A program made the translations under genes and the position numbers. 64,000 bases of DNA from UBA5072 sp041737175 (GTDB lineage Bacteria; Bacteroidota; Bacteroidia; Bacteroidales; UBA10428): contig JBGSSF010000020.1 in NCBI GenBank assembly GCA_041737175.1, positions 62,001-126,000 on the forward strand. Direction: 5' to 3'. The notes under the pieces are model-generated. The model saw only the letters and a program-made list of their open reading frames with translations, was not told where the DNA came from and did not search any database. Below, in pieces: positions 25,527 through 34,781 of the stretch. The stretch's first letter is position 1. The number at the start of each line of letters is the position of its first letter.

Positions 25527-27371
25527 ATGACAGCTGCAATATATTCAGAAGACACGATACGCACACTCGACTGGAAGGAGCACATCCGGAAAAGGCCGGG
25601 TATGTACATCGGTAAGTTGGGAGACGGTTCTTCGCAGGACGACGGGATTTATGTTCTGATCAAAGAGGTTCTTGACAATTCCATTGATGAGTTCATGATG
25701 GGATTTGGGAAGAAAATCGACATCACCATTAACGAAAACATTGTCCAGATCAGGGATTATGGTCGCGGTATCCCGCTTGGAAAAGTTATTGATGTGGCTT
25801 CGAAGATGAATACCGGTGCTAAATATGACTCCAGGGTTTTTAAGAAATCAGTAGGACTAAATGGTGTTGGTATTAAGGCAGTTAATGCCCTTTCCTCTTT
25901 TTTTGAGATCAGATCGTACAGGGAGGGTAAAGTCAAGGCTGTCAGTTTCAGCGAGGGAAATATCCAGCAGGAACTTCCGGAAGAGGCCACTGATCTCAAG
26001 AACGGCACCCTGGTTTCATTTGTTCCAGACCAGAAGATGTTCGGCCATTTCCGGTATATGGCGGATTATCTGGAAGCCATGATCCGGAATTATGTTTACC
26101 TCAATTCGGGTCTGACCATTTATCTGAACGGCACGCCCTATTTTTCCAAAGACGGACTGGTGGATTTACTGAGGGACAATGTGAACGGAGACGCGCTTTA
26201 TCCGATTATCCACCTGAAGGATGAGGATATTGAACTGGCCCTGACCCATGGCAACCAGTACGGAGAAATCTATTACACCTTTGTGAACGGTCAGCATACC
26301 ACCCAGGGCGGCACCCACCTGGCTGCATTTAAGGAGGCCCTGGTGAAAACAGTTCGTGATTTCTATAAAAAGGACTTTGACCCGGCTGATATCCGAATAT
26401 CCATAGTAACTGCCCTCAGCATAAAAGTGGAAGAGCCTGTTTTTGAATCGCAGACCAAAACCAAGCTCGGTTCAAAAGATATGGCCCCCGACGGCATATC
26501 AGTGCGCAATTTCATCACGGATTTCCTCAAGAAACATCTGGATAATTATTTGCATAAGCACCCGGAGATTGCAGATATCCTGCTAAAGAAGATTGTGGAA
26601 TCAGAGAAGGAAAGAAAGGCGATATCCGGAATTCAGAAACTCGCCAGGGAACGGGCAAAAAAGTCGAACCTCCACAACCGCAAATTAAGGGATTGCAAGA
26701 TTCATTTGAATGACAATGATGAAAGACATCTCGATTCCACCATTTTCATCACCGAGGGTGACTCCGCCAGCGGCTCCATTACAACATCACGCGATGTCGG
26801 CACACAGGCCGTATTCAGTCTGAAAGGCAAACCCCTGAATGTTTACGGACTAACCAAGAAGATCGTTTACGAGAATGAGGAGTTCAATTTGCTGCAGGCT
26901 GCCCTTGCTATTGAGGATGGACTGGAAAACCTCCGCTACAACAATGTTGTGATCGCCACCGATGCAGATGTAGACGGAATGCATATCCGGCTTCTGATGA
27001 TGACTTTTTTCCTCCAGTTCTTCCCTGACCTGGTTCGACAAGGCCATCTTTATATTCTGCAGACGCCTCTTTTCAGGGTCAGGAATAAAAAAAGCACCTT
27101 GTACTGTTACAGTGATGATGAAAAGACAAATGCCATAAAAAAGCTCGGACCCAATCCTGAAATTACCCGTTTCAAAGGGTTGGGAGAAATCTCACCCGAG
27201 GAGTTCCGGTATTTTATCGGCAAGGATATTCGGCTTGAACCGGTAAGAGTGAAAAAAGGCGACCATATCCAGGATATACTGCCGTTTTACATGGGGAAAA
27301 ACACCCAGGAGCGGCAGGATTTTATCATTGAAAACCTCCGGGTGGAAGCAGATGTGGTTGAAGCGTTATAG
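25527..27371 (+). CDS. parE: DNA topoisomerase IV subunit B
   Basis: About 614 residues. The start is chosen at 25527 (MTAAIYSEDTIRTLDW); ATG 25518 is possible and the GTG at 25461 is rejected because of the promoter. GHKL ATPase motifs are visible: EVLDNSIDEF, RDYGRGIPLG, KSVGLNGVGIKAVNALS. The TOPRIM part has EGDSASGS and DADVDGMHIR for Mg binding. RKRPGMYIGKLGDGSSQDDG is the Bacteroidota ParE signature, distinguishing it from GyrB. It pairs with parC 25 bp downstream to decatenate chromosomes, and the two are surely one operon. Confidence 0.95.
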   Translation: MTAAIYSEDTIRTLDWKEHIRKRPGMYIGKLGDGSSQDDGIYVLIKEVLDNSIDEFMMGFGKKIDITINENIVQIRDYGRGIPLGKVIDVASKMNTGAKYDSRVFKKSVGLNGVGIKAVNALSSFFEIRSYREGKVKAVSFSEGNIQQELPEEATDLKNGTLVSFVPDQKMFGHFRYMADYLEAMIRNYVYLNSGLTIYLNGTPYFSKDGLVDLLRDNVNGDALYPIIHLKDEDIELALTHGNQYGEIYYTFVNGQHTTQGGTHLAAFKEALVKTVRDFYKKDFDPADIRISIVTALSIKVEEPVFESQTKTKLGSKDMAPDGISVRNFITDFLKKHLDNYLHKHPEIADILLKKIVESEKERKAISGIQKLARERAKKSNLHNRKLRDCKIHLNDNDERHLDSTIFITEGDSASGSITTSRDVGTQAVFSLKGKPLNVYGLTKKIVYENEEFNLLQAALAIEDGLENLRYNNVVIATDADVDGMHIRLLMMTFFLQFFPDLVRQGHLYILQTPLFRVRNKKSTLYCYSDDEKTNAIKKLGPNPEITRFKGLGEISPEEFRYFIGKDIRLEPVRVKKGDHIQDILPFYMGKNTQERQDFIIENLRVEADVVEAL

Positions 27372-27396
27372 TCAGCAATAAATCGGAATATTTCCT

Positions 27397-30060
27397 ATGG
27401 GTGTTGAAGAATTTGAATTCCACGAGGACGGTGCGGAAGAGCAAGCCGGAAACGATCCCGGCATGGAGGCCGGGTCCGATGATCCGCTCATTGGCACCGG
27501 TCACGTCACGGAGCTCACAGGTAAGTACAAGGACTGGTTCCTGGATTATGCATCCTATGTAATTCTCGAAAGGGCCGTTCCGCATACCGATGACGGGTTG
27601 AAGCCCGTTCAACGCAGGATACTGCATGCCATGCGACAGATAGAGGATGGCCGTTACAACAAGGTCGCCAACATCATTGGCCAGACCATGCAATACCACC
27701 CGCACGGAGACGCTTCCATCGGAGATGCCCTGGTGCAGCTTGGACAAAAGAAATTGCTCATCGATACCCAGGGCAACTGGGGCAATATATTCACGGGAGA
27801 CGGGGCAGCTGCATCGCGTTATATTGAGGCAAGATTGTCGAAATTCGCACTGGAGGTGGTATTCAACCCGCGTACTACGGCTTGGAAACTATCCTATGAT
27901 GGCCGGAACAAAGAGCCCGTCACCCTTCCCGTCAAGTTTCCGCTACTACTGGCACAGGGTGTTGAAGGTATTGCTGTAGGGCTGGCTTCAAAAATCCTGC
28001 CCCATAATTTCAACGAGCTGATCGATGCATCCATAGCTCATTTGCAGGGGAAGGGCTATGAGCTTTATCCGGATTTCCCGACGGGCGGACTGGTGGATGT
28101 TTCCCGTTACAATGACGGGTTGAGGGGCGGCGTGGTAAAGATCAGGGCAAAAATCTCGAAACTCGACAAGAAATCCCTTGTGATTTCGGAACTTCCTTAC
28201 GGACAAACCACTACTTCTCTGATCGACTCTGTTCTGAAGGCCAATGAAAAGGGCAAGATCCGGATCAGAAAAATTGATGATAATACGGCGGGCACTGTGG
28301 AGATTGTCATTCACCTGTTACCAGGCGCCGATCCCGATGTCACCATTGATGCTCTGTATGCATTCACAGATTGTGAAGTGCCGACATCGCCCAATGCCTG
28401 TGTTATACGTGATGAGAAGCCATGTTTTATAGGTGTTTCGGAGATCCTTAGGGAATCGGTTGAAAATACCGTTCAGCTGCTGACACTGGAACTGCAGATC
28501 AGGCTCGATGAACTCGCGGAGATATGGCATTATGCGTCTCTGGAAAGGATATTTATTGAAAATGAGTTGTATGAGCCCATTAAGCTTTGCAAGACCGAAG
28601 AATCCATCCTAGAGACCATTGAAACGGGACTTGTCCCTTTCAGGAAAAAGCTGAGAAGGGATGTCACGCGGGAGGACCTGGTGCGATTATCCAATATTCC
28701 CATCAAAAGAATATCAAAATTCAGCATTTATAAGGCAGAAGAGTTTATCAGGCAAACAGAGGCCGAAATGGAGGAGGTAAAGAACCACCTTGCCAATATT
28801 ATTCCATACAGCATCAGCTACTACCGGCAGATCAAAAAGAAATTCGGCGCAGGCCGTGAACGAAAAACCGAAATAAGAGGATTCGATACCATAACAGCCA
28901 CAGAAGTGGCCCTTGCGAATGCCAAGCTTTATGTTAACCGTGCAGAAGGCTTTATTGGCACCGGATTGAAAAAAGATGAGTATGTATGCGACTGTTCGGA
29001 TATTGATGATATCATCGTCATCCGGAAAGACGGCAAATTCTTTATTGCCAAGGTGTCAGAAAAGCAATTTGTGGGGAAGGACATTGAATTTGCAGGCGTA
29101 TTTAAGAAAAATGATGAACGCACTATTTATAACGTTATTTACCGTGACGGAGAAAACGGGACGACTTATATCAAGCGGTGTGCCATTACAGGACTCATGC
29201 GGGGTAAGGAGTACACCCTTACCAAAGGTGAGAGTGGTTCACGCATACTGTACCTCAGCGTGAATCCGAACGGAGAGGCTGAAACGGTTAAAGTAACCCT
29301 TAAACCTCGGCCCCGGGTAAAAAAGCTGGTGTTTGACGCAGAATTCAGTGAAACGGATATCAAGGGCAGATCATCCATCGGCAATATCATTACGCGGTTT
29401 CCGGTGCACAAGATTGAACTCAAGGAAAAAGGAGTTTCCACCCTGGGCGGAAAGAAAATCTGGTGGGATGAAACCGTTCAGCGACTCAATATGGACGGGA
29501 AAGGAAGCTACCTGGGCGAGTTCTCGGGCAATGACAGGATACTTGTGCTGACCCGTGCAGGGGAGATGCGGTTATCGGGATATGAGCTCACCACGCATTT
29601 TGAAGAAGACTGGCTGGTTATCCGGAAATACAAACCGGGCCTGGTCTTTACGGTAGTATATTATGACGGGGAGCAGAAATTACATTACATCAAAAGGTTC
29701 GAGGCCGAAGCCATGGAAAAGCCGTCCCGTTATTTTGACGAGCATCCCAAATCAAAGTTCATTCTACTCTCAGCGAATGACTTTCCACGTCTGGAGCTCA
29801 AATTTGGAGGCAAGCATAAAAAGAAGGATCCTGTGATCCTCGAGGCTGCTGATTTTATCGCGGTCAAAGGATATAAAGCCAAAGGCAAGAGGCTGAGCAA
29901 TTATGAAGTGGCGGTAGTCAACGAGCTGGAACCGATACGGTTCAAAGCGGAATTACCTTTACCTCCTGTTGAAGTACTGCCGGATGAACCTGCCCCCGTT
30001 GATATAGAGCCAAAAATTCCCGAAGGCGGCGACACCGGGGAACAAATGTCATTGTTTTAA
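27397..30060 (+). CDS. parC: DNA topoisomerase IV subunit A
   Basis: 887 residues. The N-terminal breakage-reunion domain contains DYASYVILERAVPHTDDGLKPVQRRIL and the quinolone-region sequence HPHGDASIGDALV. Catalytic Tyr142 lies in AAASRYIEARLSKF. The C-terminal part (from ~540) has beta-pinwheel-like repeats (CDCSDIDDIIVIRKDGKFFIAKV, GNDRILVLTRAGEMRLSGY), suited to DNA wrapping. An acidic N-terminal extension of ~40 residues and a Pro/Glu-rich C-terminal tail are typical lineage variation. Follows parE by 25 bp and ends directly at a strong hairpin. Confidence 0.95.
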   Translation: MGVEEFEFHEDGAEEQAGNDPGMEAGSDDPLIGTGHVTELTGKYKDWFLDYASYVILERAVPHTDDGLKPVQRRILHAMRQIEDGRYNKVANIIGQTMQYHPHGDASIGDALVQLGQKKLLIDTQGNWGNIFTGDGAAASRYIEARLSKFALEVVFNPRTTAWKLSYDGRNKEPVTLPVKFPLLLAQGVEGIAVGLASKILPHNFNELIDASIAHLQGKGYELYPDFPTGGLVDVSRYNDGLRGGVVKIRAKISKLDKKSLVISELPYGQTTTSLIDSVLKANEKGKIRIRKIDDNTAGTVEIVIHLLPGADPDVTIDALYAFTDCEVPTSPNACVIRDEKPCFIGVSEILRESVENTVQLLTLELQIRLDELAEIWHYASLERIFIENELYEPIKLCKTEESILETIETGLVPFRKKLRRDVTREDLVRLSNIPIKRISKFSIYKAEEFIRQTEAEMEEVKNHLANIIPYSISYYRQIKKKFGAGRERKTEIRGFDTITATEVALANAKLYVNRAEGFIGTGLKKDEYVCDCSDIDDIIVIRKDGKFFIAKVSEKQFVGKDIEFAGVFKKNDERTIYNVIYRDGENGTTYIKRCAITGLMRGKEYTLTKGESGSRILYLSVNPNGEAETVKVTLKPRPRVKKLVFDAEFSETDIKGRSSIGNIITRFPVHKIELKEKGVSTLGGKKIWWDETVQRLNMDGKGSYLGEFSGNDRILVLTRAGEMRLSGYELTTHFEEDWLVIRKYKPGLVFTVVYYDGEQKLHYIKRFEAEAMEKPSRYFDEHPKSKFILLSANDFPRLELKFGGKHKKKDPVILEAADFIAVKGYKAKGKRLSNYEVAVVNELEPIRFKAELPLPPVEVLPDEPAPVDIEPKIPEGGDTGEQMSLF

Positions 30061-30087
30061 ACACCTCACCCCCGAGGGGTGAGGTGT
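30061..30087. terminator. Perfect 12-bp hairpin after parC
   Basis: ACACCTCACCCC (30061-30072), loop CGA, GGGGTGAGGTGT (30076-30087). It starts at the base after the parC stop codon. Only a weak T-run follows (AATTTGCATTTG), so it may be a terminator or an mRNA 3'-stabilising stem in front of aroA. Confidence 0.65.
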
Positions 30088-30136
30088 AATTTGCATTTGA
30101 TCCCTCCGTTCACTATATTCGTGCACCCTGATTAAA

Positions 30137-31417
30137 ATGATCGACCCGGTGAAAATCAGATCAACGTCCTCATTATTAAGCGGCAGCATCCTCATCCCTG
30201 CCTCGAAATCCCATACCATTCGGGCGGTTGCCATTGCTGCCATTGCCGAAGGAACTTCGGTGCTTAAGAATCCCCTGATGTCCGATGATGCAAGATCAGC
30301 CGTCACCGGGGCCGTGGAAATGGGCGCCAAGGTCAGCCTGGGCAAAGACTGGATCATTCAAGGTATCGGCGGCGTTCCGGTTGAATCATGCCGGCATATC
30401 GATGTGGGCAATTCTGGCACCTCTTTACGCATACTCACCGGGCTATGTTCGCTGGCAAAACATGAGATACAATTCGATGGCGATAAATCAATCCGCCAGC
30501 GGCCTATGGCGCCGCTGCTTTCTGCTTTGGAAAACTTAGGAGTAACCATCATTGAATCAGCGGGAGGTAATTGTCCTTTTACCATCAGGGGACCCTTGCA
30601 GGGAGGGAGCACACATGTGAACGGCATCAGCTCGCAGTTTCTTACCTCACTGCTGATCGCCTGTCCCATGGCTCCGTTGAATACCGAATTGTTTGTCGAC
30701 ACCCTGAATGAAAAGCCTTACGTGGAAATTACACTCGACTGGCTTCGCAGGCTGGGCATACGGTTTGAACAAAAAGGACTCGAATGGTTCAGAATATATG
30801 GTAGGCAGCATTACCATGCATTTGAAAGACAGATTCCGGCAGATTTTTCTTCCGCAGCCTTCCCGCTATGCGCGGCGGCAGTTACGGGATCGGAAATTCT
30901 GATCCGGGGGCTTGATTTCAGCGATCTGCAAGGTGATAAAGCTGTATTTGATTACTTTGAGAGCATGGGCATGGAGATCAGCCATGGTTCCGAAGGCATC
31001 AGGGTAAAGGGAGGAGAGCTTCACGGTGTGGATATAGATATGAATGCAACCCCCGATGCCTTACCGGCTATGGCAGTTGCAGCCTGTTTCGCGCAGGGAA
31101 CGACCCGGTTGCTGAATGTGCCCCAGGCCAGGCTGAAAGAATGCGACAGAATTGCCGCCATGGCTGCAGAGCTTACAAAAATGGGCGCGCAGGTGGAGGA
31201 ACTTATAGACGGTCTGGTCATCCGGCAGAGCCGACTGAAAGGCACCCGGGTTCATGGCTATGATGATCATCGTATGGTAATGGCCCTTTCTGTTGCCGGA
31301 CTGGGAGCTGAGGGCGAAACTATCGTAGACACAGCCGAATCGGCAGGAATTACCTATCCTGGCTTTGTGGAGGACATGGCCGGACTGGGAGCACACTTTG
31401 ACCTACTGGAACAGTAA
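30137..31417 (+). CDS. aroA: 3-phosphoshikimate 1-carboxyvinyltransferase (EPSP synthase)
   Basis: 426 residues, the family length. It transfers enolpyruvyl from PEP to shikimate-3-phosphate. It shows IPASKSHTIRA (~20-30, the Lys and Ser of the substrate site), GNSGTSLRIL, a QRPM motif (KSIRQRPMAPLL), SSQFLTSLL, the catalytic-Asp region PADFSSAAFPLC, and RLKECDRI near the C-terminus. GNSGTS differs slightly from the usual GNAGTA; an Ala at that glycine-loop position is often associated with altered inhibitor sensitivity in the family, so the exact variant matters biochemically. It starts 49 bp after the parC hairpin, and aroC follows 19 bp downstream. Confidence 0.95.
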   Translation: MIDPVKIRSTSSLLSGSILIPASKSHTIRAVAIAAIAEGTSVLKNPLMSDDARSAVTGAVEMGAKVSLGKDWIIQGIGGVPVESCRHIDVGNSGTSLRILTGLCSLAKHEIQFDGDKSIRQRPMAPLLSALENLGVTIIESAGGNCPFTIRGPLQGGSTHVNGISSQFLTSLLIACPMAPLNTELFVDTLNEKPYVEITLDWLRRLGIRFEQKGLEWFRIYGRQHYHAFERQIPADFSSAAFPLCAAAVTGSEILIRGLDFSDLQGDKAVFDYFESMGMEISHGSEGIRVKGGELHGVDIDMNATPDALPAMAVAACFAQGTTRLLNVPQARLKECDRIAAMAAELTKMGAQVEELIDGLVIRQSRLKGTRVHGYDDHRMVMALSVAGLGAEGETIVDTAESAGITYPGFVEDMAGLGAHFDLLEQ

Positions 31418-31436
31418 AACATTTAATCACTACAAT

Positions 31437-32756
31437 ATGCTGGGATGTACTTACGGAAATCTTTTTAAAACCACCGTTGCCGGTGGGTCTTACCAGGAGG
31501 GACTATCCATCAATATTCAGGGTGTTCCCCCCGGATATCTATTTACCGAAGAGGAGATTTATGTTGAACTCATGTTGCGCAAGCCCGGGCAGGGCGAGCT
31601 CACTTCACCAAGGCGCGAAGCTGATGTTCCCATACTTTTCAGCGGGATTAATGTGGCAGATACCATGCCTGGTTTCAGGAACGCAGGATATACCAATGGT
31701 ACACCCCTGGTGATCTTAATTCCCAATGTCGACAGGCACCTGGAGCACATTGAACAGTACCGTTCAACCAACCGCACTCCGCGACCCGGACATGCATCTT
31801 ATGCTTCCTACCAGAAGTACGGATCCTGGGATGATTCAATCGGAGCGGGCTTTTTCAGCGGACGCTATACATCTTCCATTGTGGCTGCCGGGTGTATTGC
31901 CAAGAAAATATTAAAGGACCACGGTATTGAAGTGGTTTCTTTTGTCCGTGAAGCCGCCGGTATACGTATGAAAGACATGCCTGTGGCCGAAATTAAAAAG
32001 AAAGCTGCTGCCTATCGTGAGGTCAGGAAACAATACGATCCGATATACCTCGACCTGTTTGCCTCGGGCAAAATGAGACCTGACATGCGCTTTTTTGAGA
32101 AAGCAGCCATTCTGGCCGATCTGGAAACTCGCATCCCCGATATCAAAAGACCCATATACAACGAAGAGGATGTGCGTAAAAAAAACGGCATCAATCCCAA
32201 ACTCTTCTGTCCCGATCCCGATGTGGCTGATGCGATGTACAACGAGATCCTGCGCATCATGCAGGATGGGGATTCATCGGGTGGCATTGTGGAGATTATT
32301 GTAACCGGAGTACCTGCAGGTATGGGAGAGCCAGTTTTCAACAAACTGGACGGGGAGCTGGGCCGCCTGATGAGCATTGGCACGGTGAAGGCAGTGGAAA
32401 TCGGCTGCGGAATGGAAGCAGCCAGGATGACCGGTTCACAGTGCAATGACGCACTGCGTGTAAAGGACGGCAAGGTGGTGTTTACGTCAAACCAGGCTGG
32501 CGGTATTACAGGTGGTCTCACTACGGGTCAGGACATTATAGCCCGGGTTGCCGTAAAGCCCACCCCTACCATAGCCAAACCACAGCTTACCATTGACAAG
32601 GTAAGCCTTGAGAACAAAGAGCTGGCGGCAGTCACAAGGCGTGACCCTACTATTGTGGCGCGCATGTGGCCGGTGACAGAAGCTTATACATCCCTGATTA
32701 TCCTGGATGCATACATGCACCATGTGGGATACCAGGCTATGCGACCGAAAAATTAA
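31437..32756 (+). CDS. aroC: Divergent chorismate synthase
   Basis: 439 residues from ATG 31437, against ~350-390 for usual AroC. Family features are clear: GNLFKTTVAGGS, RRKPG-like LRKPGQGELTSPRRE, RPGHASYASYQKYG (second conserved His kept), GDSSGGIVEIIVTGVPAGMGEPVFNKLD, SNQAGGITGG and KPTPTI. But the first invariant active-site His is replaced: E. coli GESHG (16-20) aligns with G16-G17-S18-Y19-Q20. RSSARET becomes FFSGRYT, and RHDP becomes RRDP. An extra helical segment of ~60 residues lies at ~165-225. Position 19 bp after aroA argues that it still makes chorismate from EPSP, with FMN. An altered mechanism or substrate is possible. Confidence 0.85.
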   Translation: MLGCTYGNLFKTTVAGGSYQEGLSINIQGVPPGYLFTEEEIYVELMLRKPGQGELTSPRREADVPILFSGINVADTMPGFRNAGYTNGTPLVILIPNVDRHLEHIEQYRSTNRTPRPGHASYASYQKYGSWDDSIGAGFFSGRYTSSIVAAGCIAKKILKDHGIEVVSFVREAAGIRMKDMPVAEIKKKAAAYREVRKQYDPIYLDLFASGKMRPDMRFFEKAAILADLETRIPDIKRPIYNEEDVRKKNGINPKLFCPDPDVADAMYNEILRIMQDGDSSGGIVEIIVTGVPAGMGEPVFNKLDGELGRLMSIGTVKAVEIGCGMEAARMTGSQCNDALRVKDGKVVFTSNQAGGITGGLTTGQDIIARVAVKPTPTIAKPQLTIDKVSLENKELAAVTRRDPTIVARMWPVTEAYTSLIILDAYMHHVGYQAMRPKN

Positions 32757-32775
32757 ATTCTTAATTCAATACATT

Positions 32776-34737
32776 ATGCAAGTACCTTACATTCCTTCAA
32801 CCCTGAAGACTTTGAAGTATCTGTTTTTGCTATTCGTCCTGGCGTTGCTGCTTCAATCAGCCGCTTATGCCGATGTGACGCTTCCCTTCATTATCTCTGA
32901 CAACATGGTTTTGCAGCGTGACGTGCCCGTAAATATTTGGGGATGGGCCAAACCCGGTGAAAGAATAACCGTTGCCATGGCCGATCAGAAGATCTCGGTG
33001 AAAACCTCAACCAGTGGTGAATGGAAGGTTCAGTTTAAACCCATTCCTGCCGGTGGTCCTTTTGAAATGAAGATTTCAGGCAAGAATGACCTTGTGTTGA
33101 AAAACATCCTGGTAGGTGATGTTTGGGTTTGCGGCGGACAATCGAATATGGAATGGCCGCTGTCGCAATCGAGAAACTGGATTGCGGACAAAAGCACGTT
33201 AGATAACCCGAAGATCCGGTTGTTCTACGTTCCCAAGAACATGAGCATGAAACCTCTGCCCAACACCAAAGAAGCTCTTTGGGAAATGTGTGATGCAAAA
33301 ACAGCTGCTTCATTCTCCGCCATCGGGTACTACTTCGGAAAAAACCTGGTTAAACAGCTGGATGTGCCCATTGGCCTTATCAACAGCAACTGGGGCGGCA
33401 CCGATATTGAAACATGGATAAGCCTGGAAACCATGTACCAGGACAAGGATTATTCATCTGCCATCGAGAAAATGAAAACCGTTAACCTCGATGAGATGCA
33501 GAAGGAAGCTGAAAGGAAGATCAAAGAATGGCAGGATGCCATCAGCAATAAAGATCCCGGGATTGTGTCGAAATGGTATTCCCCTGAATTCAATGCATCG
33601 GGCTGGGAAGTGATGAAGCTGCCCCAGGCATGGGAAGGTGCAGGTTTACCGGGATTGGACGGGGTGGTCTGGTTCAGGAAAGAATTCACATTAAGTGCTG
33701 CAGAAGCCGGCAGGGAAGTTATCATAAGCCTGGGCCCGATTGATGATAGTGATGAATGTTACGTAAACGGGAAACTGATCGGCAAAACAGAAAACCGCTA
33801 CGATTTCCCGCGTGAATATAAACTGGCTCCCGGCTTGCTGAAAGAAGGAAAAAACGTCGTTTGCATTAAAGTAATTGACACCGGTGGCGGTGGAGGCCTC
33901 TGGGGTATGGACAACCAGCTGTATGTTGAAGCTGACGGCGATAAAAGAAGTCTGGCAGGCGACTGGTTTTACAAGGTGGGTTTAAATCTGCCCGCACCGC
34001 GGGATGTATCCAGTCCAAACAGTCTTCCTTCATTGCTGTTCAATGGTATGATCAGCCCGCTCATTAATTACCCTATCAAAGGGGTCATCTGGTACCAGGG
34101 TGAAAACAATGCAGGTAATTATTTGAAGTACAGGGAATTGTTCCCCGCCATGATTCACGATTGGCGCAGCAAATGGCAAACAGGGGATTTTACCTTTCTT
34201 TTCGTTCAGCTTGCCAATTATATGGAACCGCCCCAGGTCCCGCAACAAAGCAGCTGGGCCGGTTTACGGGAGGCGCAAACCATGACTTTGAGCGTTCCGA
34301 AGACCGGCATGGCAGTCATCATTGACATAGGTGAGGCCAAAGACATCCATCCGAGGAATAAGGATGATGTCGGATACCGGTTGTCGCTTGCAGCCCTTAA
34401 GATTGCCTATGACAGGGACCTGGTTTATTCGGGACCAGTTTTCAAATCCATGGAAATCAGCGGAGACAAGGCAGTTCTGGAGTTTGACCATGTAGGTTCG
34501 GGTTTGATGGCAAAAGACCGGTATGGATACCTGAAGGCCTTTTCAATTGCAGGAGCAGACAGGAAGTTTGTGTGGGCAAAAGCATCTGTTGCTCCGGGTA
34601 ATCAAGTGATTGTATCAAGTGATGCGGTAAAAAATCCGGTGGCAGTAAGATATGCATGGGCCGATAATCCCGAAGATGCAAACCTCTATAACGCGGAGGG
34701 CTTACCTGCCTCACCTTTCAGAACAGATGACTGGTAA
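32776..34737 (+). CDS. Exported sialate O-acetylesterase-like protein
   Basis: 653 residues from ATG 32776 with a signal peptide (LKYLFLLFVLALLLQSAAYA). An N-terminal beta domain (DVTLPFIISDNMVLQRDVPVNIWGWAKPGE) precedes the SGNH-type esterase domain: nucleophile Ser123 in VCGGQSNMEW, and VIWYQGENNAG further on. The esterase domain is split by a ~110-residue galactose-binding-like insert (GVVWFRKEFTL ... YVNGKLIGKTENRYDFPREYKL ... KNVVCIKVID). This domain order is typical of Bacteroidota sialate or acetyl-xylan esterases acting on host or plant glycans in the periplasm. It follows aroC by 19 bp but is functionally unrelated. Confidence 0.9.
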   Translation: MQVPYIPSTLKTLKYLFLLFVLALLLQSAAYADVTLPFIISDNMVLQRDVPVNIWGWAKPGERITVAMADQKISVKTSTSGEWKVQFKPIPAGGPFEMKISGKNDLVLKNILVGDVWVCGGQSNMEWPLSQSRNWIADKSTLDNPKIRLFYVPKNMSMKPLPNTKEALWEMCDAKTAASFSAIGYYFGKNLVKQLDVPIGLINSNWGGTDIETWISLETMYQDKDYSSAIEKMKTVNLDEMQKEAERKIKEWQDAISNKDPGIVSKWYSPEFNASGWEVMKLPQAWEGAGLPGLDGVVWFRKEFTLSAAEAGREVIISLGPIDDSDECYVNGKLIGKTENRYDFPREYKLAPGLLKEGKNVVCIKVIDTGGGGGLWGMDNQLYVEADGDKRSLAGDWFYKVGLNLPAPRDVSSPNSLPSLLFNGMISPLINYPIKGVIWYQGENNAGNYLKYRELFPAMIHDWRSKWQTGDFTFLFVQLANYMEPPQVPQQSSWAGLREAQTMTLSVPKTGMAVIIDIGEAKDIHPRNKDDVGYRLSLAALKIAYDRDLVYSGPVFKSMEISGDKAVLEFDHVGSGLMAKDRYGYLKAFSIAGADRKFVWAKASVAPGNQVIVSSDAVKNPVAVRYAWADNPEDANLYNAEGLPASPFRTDDW

Positions 34738-34749
34738 TTAAAAAATCAT

Positions 34750-34757
34750 TATCTTTC
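34750..34757 (+). promoter_or_regulatory. -7-like box before the acyl-CoA ligase
   Basis: TATCTTTC differs from TAnnTTTG at the last base and lies 24 bp before the ATG at 34782, in the 44-bp gap after the esterase gene. Tentative. Confidence 0.35.
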
Positions 34758-34781
34758 CTTACAATATAAAAATGATGCGCC

